Shown here in pieces: positions 1 through 5,300 of a stretch of DNA of 6,438 nucleotides. Location of the stretch: NCBI GenBank assembly GCA_022599995.1, contig JAHZLG010000032.1, positions 1 through 6,438 on the forward strand, in the 5' to 3' direction. Made by a program: the position numbers and the translations under genes. The notes below the pieces were generated by a model. It did not search any database. It had not been told where the DNA came from and worked only from the letters and a program-made list of their open reading frames with translations. Positions within the stretch are counted from its first letter, which is position 1, and each line of letters starts with the position of its first letter. This DNA comes from Alphaproteobacteria bacterium. GTDB taxonomy: Bacteria > Pseudomonadota > Alphaproteobacteria > CBDBCS01 > JAHZLG01.

Positions 1-17
1 CCGCATGGGAGATGCGG
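1..17. repeat. Small inverted repeat at left edge
   Basis: CCGCAT (1-6) and ATGCGG (12-17) are perfect 6-bp arms around the 5-base loop GGGAG. No T-run follows, so it does not look like an intrinsic terminator. The right arm, extended to ATGCGGT (12-18), recurs at 51-57. Such a short palindrome at the window edge may be chance. Confidence 0.3.
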
Positions 18-87
18 TCGTGCACCAGTGGATAATCTCACCGTCCCCCTATGCGGTGCCCCCGACGCGCGACTTTATGTACCCTGA
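1..87 (+). other. Possible 3' end of an upstream gene (frame unresolved)
   Basis: Two + strand frames are open from the left edge. Frame 1 stops at TGA 85-87 and ends in ...NLTVPLCGAPDARLYVP. Frame 2 stops at TGA 98-100 and ends in ...VVHQWIISPSPYAVPPTRD followed by FMYPDSRP. Both are under 35 codons, I recognise neither, and at this length an open frame can arise by chance. A divergent gene on the - strand is not excluded, since GTG codons are available there, but nothing supports it. The entry marks where an upstream gene would end if there is one. Confidence 0.2.
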
Positions 88-107
88 CTCTCGCCCTTGA
101 AACAAAG

Positions 108-172
108 GAGGGGAACGAAAGAGGGGAACAAAAGAGGGGAACGAAAGAGGGAAACAGGACAAGGAAACAAAC
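108..172 (+). repeat. 13-base tandem repeat, about 5 decaying copies
   Basis: Units start at 108, 121, 134, 147 and 160. The first and third are identical (GAGGGGAACGAAA), the second differs by one base (GAGGGGAACAAAA), the fourth is GAGGGAAACAGGA, and the fifth is degenerate (8 of 13 matches). The period is not a multiple of three, so copy-number change would shift any reading frame, which supports a non-coding nature. Confidence 0.8.
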
Positions 173-176
173 ACAT

Positions 177-228
177 GGAATCAGAACGGGGACATGAACG
201 GGGACATGGAAGAGGGAATCAGAACGGG
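177..228 (+). repeat. Nested direct repeats (12-mer x2 and 14-mer x2)
   Basis: GAACGGGGACAT occurs at 184-195 and immediately again at 196-207. GGAATCAGAACGGG occurs at 177-190 and 215-228, an exact 14-base match with start-to-start distance 38. The block continues the purine-rich character of the neighbouring 13-base array and shares its GGGAA/GAACGGG core, so the two arrays probably have a common origin by slippage and duplication. Confidence 0.75.
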
Positions 229-394
229 AAAACGACGAAGAGAAATGAGGCAGGGCAAAGAAGACCGCATGACGAACGCAGGTGCGGCGATGCCTCCTCT
301 ATTGCCCACCGTGTTCCTCGTGTCTCAATGACGCCCGCTGCGTGCACTGTGCCCATGCCGCAGTTTTAGTCGGGTAATTTTTGTGAGCAATTTT

Positions 395-400
395 AAAAGG
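395..400 (+). promoter_or_regulatory. Ribosome binding site of the aminopeptidase gene
   Basis: AAAAGG lies 9 bases before ATG 410 and is a reasonable though partial Shine-Dalgarno match. It supports ATG 410 as the start over later ATG codons in the same frame, such as Met35. Confidence 0.5.
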
Positions 401-409
401 CCAAGTTAG

Positions 410-2128
410 ATGAACAATGACGAGCAAAACCATGGCCTAGATGCGCCATTATCCAGCCCTCAGGCAGCACCAGCCCCCCCTGATTGGCTTGTGCAGCGTC
501 TGGCAAGACATATGTCGCAGGAACCCGCCAAAAGACTTGTGGTACCCTTAGGGAACGGGGGGGAAGCAGGGAATGCGGCAGATACGCGTGATGGTGATTG
601 GCGTGCTCTTAGGCTGTGGTCGCGCGACATGGCGGCGAATCTGCCGGCAAGCAAGAAGACGCTGGCTTGGGTCGAGGATGCCCGGTTTGAAGCAAGGCTG
701 GCAGAAACACTGCCGATGCCGCCTAAGGCAGAGGCGTGGCTCGTTGGGATGGGCGACTTCCCTGATATTGAAGAGCACGACGAAGACGCATCCGGCGCCG
801 CGAAAAACAATGCAAAAACAGAGGCCAAAACTGAGGCCAAAACTGAGGCCAAAACTGAGGAAGGTGACCGTCCCAAGCACCGTCGCACGTCGCGTAAGGC
901 GCACCCCTCAAAGCTGTGCACACGCTTTGGTCTGGTGGCTCGAAGACTCCCCGCGGGGGCATATTTCTTAGACCGCAAAAAGGTGATGCCCGCGACGGAA
1001 GTGCAGATAGCGTTGCACTGGGCATTGGGGCAGTATGAATTCCTCTCGCATCGGATCAGGCCGTTTGCGGACAAGCGGCGTGCCCTTGCCGTGTCCGCGG
1101 CTGCGGCGAGGGATGCTCACCCCTTGATTGCCGCGTGGGGCATCGGGCGCGACCTTATCAATGCCCCTGCCAATTGGTTGTCTCCGGAGGGTCTTGCCGG
1201 GATCGTTCGACTGATTGCCGCATCGTTTGGCGACGAGATACACACGATTGGCGGGCATGATTCCCTCGATCACGCGGGTTTTCCGCTTTTGGCTGCGGTG
1301 GGGGCGGGATCGGCCCGCCCTCCCCAATTCATCGAGTGGGTGCTGGGCGGAGGGGATCAGTCGGCAGGGGATGACGACCTTCCCGAATTGATTCTGATCG
1401 GCAAGGGCGTGACCTTTGATTCGGGGGGGTTGAACATCAAGGGCGGCCGCAACATGTCCCTGATGCGCAAGGACATGGGCGGCGCAGCCCACGCCCTATC
1501 GCTGGCCCTGCTGTTGCGCCCGCACATCGACGGGTTGCGCAAGAAGCACGCAAGAATCAGACTCCTTATCCCGGCAGCCGACAATGCCATCGGGGGCGCA
1601 AGCTACCGACCGGGGGACACCTTTGCCGCCCGTAACGGCACAACGGTCGAAATAGGCGATACCGACGCAGAGGGCAGGTTGTTGCTGGCAGATACCCTGT
1701 GCTATGCCCAAGAAGGGCAACCAACGCCCCCGGTTATCATCGATTTTGCCACCCTCACCGGTGCGGCGAGGGTTGCGCTCGGCACGCGGTTGCCGGCCCT
1801 CTTTGCCTCGGAGAAGGCTGAGCCCCTGGCACAAAAAGTGCTTTTGAAAGGCACCGAGCATTTCGATCCACTTTGGCGACTGCCCCTGCATGAGCCGTAT
1901 CGATCCCATGTGCGCGGCAAATTCGCACGTCTGACCAATGCGCCGACTCACCCCTACGCAGGGGCTATCACGGCTGGGTTGTTTTTGTCCGAATTTATTG
2001 ATACACTGACACCGTGGATTCATGTTGATGTAATGGCATGGCGTGACAGTGCTGGGGACGGGCAACCCGAGGGTGGCGAGTTACAGGGCGTGCGTGCTTT
2101 TTATGAATCGCTTGTCGAAGACAGGTGA
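410..2128 (+). CDS. M17 (leucyl aminopeptidase family) metallopeptidase
   Basis: This 572-residue enzyme should remove N-terminal residues from peptides in the cytoplasm using two divalent metal ions; no signal peptide is seen. The M17 catalytic domain fills about residues 240-572. Visible blocks are DLINAPANWLSPEGLA (248-263), GKGVTFDSGG (331-340), NIKGG (342-346), MRKDMGGAA (352-360), DTDAEGRL (417-424) and FATLTGAARVALG (446-458). By comparison with E. coli PepA, the metal and catalytic residues are all present: Lys332, Asp337, Lys344, Asp355, Asp419, Glu421 and Arg423. The signature octapeptide reads DTDAEGRL where NTDAEGRL is usual. The C-terminus (HVDVMAWRD...PEGGELQGVRAFYE) is that of the shorter alphaproteobacterial-type M17 proteins, which from memory are about 460 residues. 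The extra length comes mainly from a low-complexity insertion at about 118-168 in the N-terminal domain, acidic (EEHDED) and then KTEA repeats and a basic stretch. Substrate preference cannot be read from sequence. A pepA or pepB symbol is not assigned because the subfamily is uncertain. Confidence 0.95.
   Translation: MNNDEQNHGLDAPLSSPQAAPAPPDWLVQRLARHMSQEPAKRLVVPLGNGGEAGNAADTRDGDWRALRLWSRDMAANLPASKKTLAWVEDARFEARLAETLPMPPKAEAWLVGMGDFPDIEEHDEDASGAAKNNAKTEAKTEAKTEAKTEEGDRPKHRRTSRKAHPSKLCTRFGLVARRLPAGAYFLDRKKVMPATEVQIALHWALGQYEFLSHRIRPFADKRRALAVSAAAARDAHPLIAAWGIGRDLINAPANWLSPEGLAGIVRLIAASFGDEIHTIGGHDSLDHAGFPLLAAVGAGSARPPQFIEWVLGGGDQSAGDDDLPELILIGKGVTFDSGGLNIKGGRNMSLMRKDMGGAAHALSLALLLRPHIDGLRKKHARIRLLIPAADNAIGGASYRPGDTFAARNGTTVEIGDTDAEGRLLLADTLCYAQEGQPTPPVIIDFATLTGAARVALGTRLPALFASEKAEPLAQKVLLKGTEHFDPLWRLPLHEPYRSHVRGKFARLTNAPTHPYAGAITAGLFLSEFIDTLTPWIHVDVMAWRDSAGDGQPEGGELQGVRAFYESLVEDR
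815..859 (+). repeat. 12-base in-frame tandem repeat encoding KTEA
   Basis: Units AAAACAGAGGCC (815-826), AAAACTGAGGCC (827-838 and 839-850) and a partial AAAACTGAG (851-859) encode KTEAKTEAKTEAKTE, residues 136-150 of the aminopeptidase. Two full copies are identical and the first differs by one base, so the expansion looks recent. Because the unit is four codons, gain or loss of copies leaves the frame intact. The repeat lies in the charged linker of the N-terminal domain, away from the active site. Confidence 0.9.
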
Positions 2129-2150
2129 TGCATTGACCGAAACCAACCGT

Positions 2151-2169
2151 GAGCCCCGTCTGAGGGCTT
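2151..2169 (+). terminator. Weak hairpin after the aminopeptidase gene
   Basis: AGCCC (2152-2156) pairs with GGGCT (2164-2168) around a 7-base loop, with a possible G-T pair extending it at 2151/2169. It begins 23 bases after the stop codon, where a terminator would be expected. It lacks a following T-run and the stem is short, so intrinsic termination here is doubtful. Confidence 0.25.
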
Positions 2170-2248
2170 CGGAATCGGGGGATGTTTCTCGGAGCTGGGG
2201 ATATGATGCTTTGCCTATCGAACGACTGTCAGGTATCAACAATAAGTG

Positions 2249-2287
2249 CGCCAAAAAGGCACACAATACAAGGTCGCCAAAAAGGCA
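2249..2287. repeat. Paired 13-base direct repeat with internal GCC/GGC symmetry
   Basis: CGCCAAAAAGGCA occurs at 2249-2261 and again at 2275-2287, start-to-start 26 bases. Each copy contains GCC-AAAAA-GGC, a 3-bp inverted repeat around an A-tract. Two copies on nearly the same helical face upstream of a gene resemble a regulator's operator pair, but no regulator is known here and the assignment is inference. Confidence 0.5.
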
Positions 2288-2302
2288 TGAGACCAAAGAA
2301 CA

Positions 2303-2318
2303 GAGTGAGCATTCACTC
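2303..2318. repeat. 6-bp palindrome upstream of the lipoprotein gene
   Basis: GAGTGA (2303-2308) and TCACTC (2313-2318) are perfect inverted arms around GCAT. It lies 72 bases before the lipoprotein ATG and just after the direct repeat, so it could be a dimeric regulator site or a small transcript hairpin. No T-run follows. Confidence 0.4.
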
Positions 2319-2374
2319 AATCCGTCCAAGCGATACGCTTGTCGATCTTTGTGCAGAAGCACGGGATATAAAAT

Positions 2375-2378
2375 AAGG
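2375..2378 (+). promoter_or_regulatory. Weak ribosome binding site of the large lipoprotein gene
   Basis: AAGG lies 11 bases before ATG 2390, a short match at slightly long spacing. The in-frame stop TAA at 2369-2371 sits just upstream, so ATG 2390 is the first ATG of the frame and the natural start. It also keeps the basic n-region in front of the lipoprotein signal. Confidence 0.4.
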
Positions 2379-2389
2379 CAGAACGCATC

Positions 2390-5300
2390 ATGGAGCACTT
2401 GAAGAAAAAGTCGCACCCCAATCACATTGCCCGAAAAAGACCAGTCAGCCAGCAGTGGAATGAGTTTGGGTTGGTGTCTTTTTTCGCGCTCGCCGCCTGT
2501 GGCAGCGATCCGTCAACAGTGACCGTCGTTGAACCCGACGAGGTTGGAACCCCTCCCCAAGGGTTGACGGATCAGGTTCTTGCAGAGAATACGGCGATCA
2601 ATGGGGGGTATTATTTGCCCCTTGAGCAGATTCCGACCGAGGGCGATTCCCCCGTTTACAACGTCTTTTTCGATGGTTTCCTGGCAAATCAGGCGGGCGT
2701 CGATATTAGCTATAATCCGTTGACTCAGTACGTCGAATTCACGGGTCTCGCCAATATCACTGTGCACGAAGACATTGTGACCACGGTGAGTATTGGTGTG
2801 ACCTCGACGATAAGCGACGTCGAGACGGTGAGTTTCACCAGCACCTTTGATGTGACACTGGCGGCGATCGATGACGCCCCCGTGGTGACGTTGCCCAATA
2901 CCTACTTCACGCGCGATGCCCTCGCCAATTCCACGATTGATTTGATGGCCCAGACCATTGGCGGCAATGGGCTTTTTGACGAAGAACGCGATACTTTCGA
3001 TATTGCCGTTAATGTCGTCGGCGGGAACATAAGCAACCCCGTGCTGCCTGAGGGATGGGAAATAAATGTCTTGACCCGCACAGTCGGCGGCGAGGATATC
3101 CCCTACCTTGAGATCGTTCAGCTAACCGGTGCTGCCCTCGGCAACACCGATCGTGGCGAGATTGTTGTTCAGGTCACCTACACCGAAGTGATGGAGGATG
3201 GCGGCGCGAGCTTCCCGTCCAATGTCATCGTTGCCCCCATCGTGACCTCGTTCACGGTCGGTTTCGGCGACGAAAACACCCCGGTCACCGCGGTGGAAGA
3301 GGCGGATTTTGTCATTCGAGTCGTCGAAGAAGATGGGAATGGCAACCTGGTCGATGCCACGAACCAAGCGACTCCCACAGCTGACCAGCTCCGGCTGACC
3401 GAGGGCGAAGCCCCGCCCCAAGGGGTGGTGACGATTGTGGATGTCACGGGTCTGTTTGCCGATTCGGATGTGGCAGATGCCAACAGTCTTCAATATGGCT
3501 TCGACTACACCATTGACGACGGCGTTACCGGTGTTGTGCTGGAATGGGACGAAGACTCTATCGCCAACCAAAGCACCCTCACCATTTCCGGCATGCCCAC
3601 CTTCGTCGATGACAACGATGTCACCGTGACGATTACGGCATTTGCCATCGATTCTGCGTTCACGACCGCAACCCGCGTCTTTGCCCTGACCTTGGAGAAC
3701 ACTCTCGCAACGCCAATCAATATGGGCGAAATTGGCGAGGTCACCATCACCGAGGAAGCGACAGCACCCTACGAGATCGACCTTGAAGGATTGTTCTCGA
3801 CCGTCCCGGCACTCAACAACCCCAATATCTCGCTGACATACACGTCGTCGGCAGAGGTGCGCTATCCGTGGCTCGAGCACCGCGTGGAACGTCCGGATGA
3901 TCTTGCTCGCCTCCTGACCTTCAACAACGACACCGCGGTTTTGGCATCGCCTAACCTCGTGAGCGGCACCGAGACGCTTGATATTCTCTATACCATCTCG
4001 GCTTTTGCGACGGAAAACGGCAAGGTCGGCCCAGCAGTGAGCACCGTGTTTTCGGTGCAGGTGCACAATTCCGAAGAAGAGATTCGGCTCAACTCGGTGA
4101 CGTTCAGTGAAACCGCCAATAATAACGAGGGTGGCTATGTAGCCAACAGCCTCGCAGCCCAGATCGAGGGCGACTTCACCGTCACATACAGTACCGATCA
4201 AGGACTGATCGAGAACACCATCAGTATTTCGGATGCGGCGGCGTTGGCAGTTAATGAGCGCGAAAGTTTTGTGTCCATCACCATCGATGCCTCCCAAGCC
4301 TTTATTTTCGAAGACCGCACAGACGACGATACCCTCACCTATCGAATCAACCTTGCGAATCACAACACGGATGGCAAAATCGGCGAAGACGCCGTGTTTA
4401 CGACCGTGCTCGACTTGTGGCAGCAAACGATCACAGGAGATGGCCCGGGGGCGGGTGCCCTTTCGACCTGGTCAATCACAGACTTCACCGCCGAGATAGA
4501 CGCATCCACCGGGATGCTAACCCTAAGCGGGTCGCCGATTATCAATGATCTGAGCGTGCTTACCACGTCATTTTCTATCGATGTGGACGCCGTGCACGGC
4601 GATGTGACGATAACGGATACGCTCTGGGTCGGGGTGGTGAACACCAATGATGCCCCGCGCTTCGCCACGCGTGAAACCGTGACGGAAGTTCCTGTGGGAC
4701 AAAGCAATTCGGAAGAAGCGACCGAGTATCAGACCACGACTACCACGTCGTCCATCGTTGATCTCCTGCTTACCGACAACCAAGCGTTGACCGCCATCGG
4801 CAGCCAAGTCAATCTGGGTACCCTGTTTGTCGACCCCGATGGCGACAGCCTTGTTTTCACCAGCCTTAATGTCGACGCATCAACGGGAGTGGTGACCGCA
4901 GGCGATGATAGGGTGTTACATGCCGCCACAGCCTCATTTGACCTTATCGAAGGGGAAGGCGCATTAGCCACCACCGTGGGGCATCTCTCGGGCATCGAAA
5001 TAGACGTTTCTTCGAGTGGGGTGCTCCGGGTTACGGGCGAGCCGATCATCCAACACACGCGGTTCATCGCTGGGAGCGATAGCCGACTAGAAGGGCTGCA
5101 GACCGTTACCATCAATGCCGAAGAGGGTATCGAGTACCACTATGCCGTGGTGACGATCGATGTGGCGGTGGAATCGTGGTTTCAAAACAGCTTCACAACA
5201 AGTTCGACCGATTCTCTGGGGCAAGTGTCGTATGCCCTTGATAACTCCAGCAATCACTCGATCATTACCGAGACCTTAACCCTGTCGATCTCAATCACCG

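Larger units (their letters stand above)
101..260 (+). repeat. Polypurine composite repeat tract
   Basis: By hand count only 26 of these 160 + strand bases are pyrimidines, so the tract is about 84% purine. It is organised as short repeats: a 13-base tandem unit GAGGGGAACRAAA (108-172, decaying rightward), the 12-base unit GAACGGGGACAT twice in tandem (184-207), and the 14-mer GGAATCAGAACGGG at 177-190 and again at 215-228. The mix of period lengths and the stop-poor purine strand argue for a non-coding repeat region, not a protein-coding one. A polypurine/polypyrimidine tract like this can adopt unusual DNA structures or arise by replication slippage; neither is shown here. Confidence 0.75.
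97..409. other. Non-coding region upstream of the aminopeptidase gene
   Basis: About 310 bases with no convincing gene. The only + strand open frame starts at TTG 97 and ends at TAG 367-369. Its first half is a translation of the polypurine repeats (Lys, Arg, Glu, Gly, Asn only), which is what any frame of such DNA would give. The left half holds the repeat tract described separately. The right half (about 261-409) has ordinary composition with a short T/A-rich stretch at 364-397 just before the gene. I found no -35/-10 pair with proper spacing, although the promoter of the downstream gene probably lies here. Confidence 0.6.
2129..2389. other. Intergenic region between aminopeptidase and large lipoprotein genes
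   Basis: 261 bases without a supported gene. The ATG overlapping the aminopeptidase stop (2128-2130) reads only Met-His-stop. Inside the region are a weak hairpin (2152-2168), a 13-base direct repeat (2249-2261, 2275-2287), a 6-bp palindrome (2303-2318) and an A/T-rich stretch (2366-2376, ATATAAAATAA). The gap length and these elements suggest the downstream gene is transcribed independently. A possible -10 (TATAAA 2367-2372) has a TTGTCG at 2339-2344 upstream, but the 22-base spacing is too long for a standard sigma-70 promoter, so no promoter is called. Confidence 0.55.

Noticed and set aside
97..369. 90-codon + strand frame starting with TTG
   Set aside because: Its first 50 residues are a translation of the polypurine repeats, whose 13- and 14-base periods are not multiples of three. 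There is no convincing start signal and no recognisable domain.
460..1074. 204-codon - strand frame and other frames showing FGLS or SVLA repeats
   Set aside because: They overlap the well supported aminopeptidase, and their repeats are just the antisense or shifted reading of its KTEA-coding 12-base repeat.
2339..2372. TTGTCG / TATAAA as a sigma-70 promoter
   Set aside because: The spacing between the hexamers is 22 bases, outside the normal 16-18, and the alternative TTGTGC (2349-2354) gives only 12. No confident promoter can be called.
2043..2402. Small + strand frames in and around the intergenic region (2043-2402, 2182-2376)
   Set aside because: They overlap the ends of both real genes or fill the spacer with no recognisable sequence, no supporting ribosome site and no conserved motif.
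3122..4426. 434-codon open frame on the - strand
   Set aside because: It lies wholly inside the large + strand lipoprotein gene, whose translation shows coherent lipobox, linker and DPDGDS motifs. The antisense frame is rich in Gly, His, Arg and Cys without a recognisable family, typical of an antisense shadow created by codon bias.
4733..4753. Thr/Ser run (TTTTTSS, residues 782-788) as a tandem DNA repeat
   Set aside because: The codons differ and no DNA period is present. It reads as an ordinary flexible linker between two modules.
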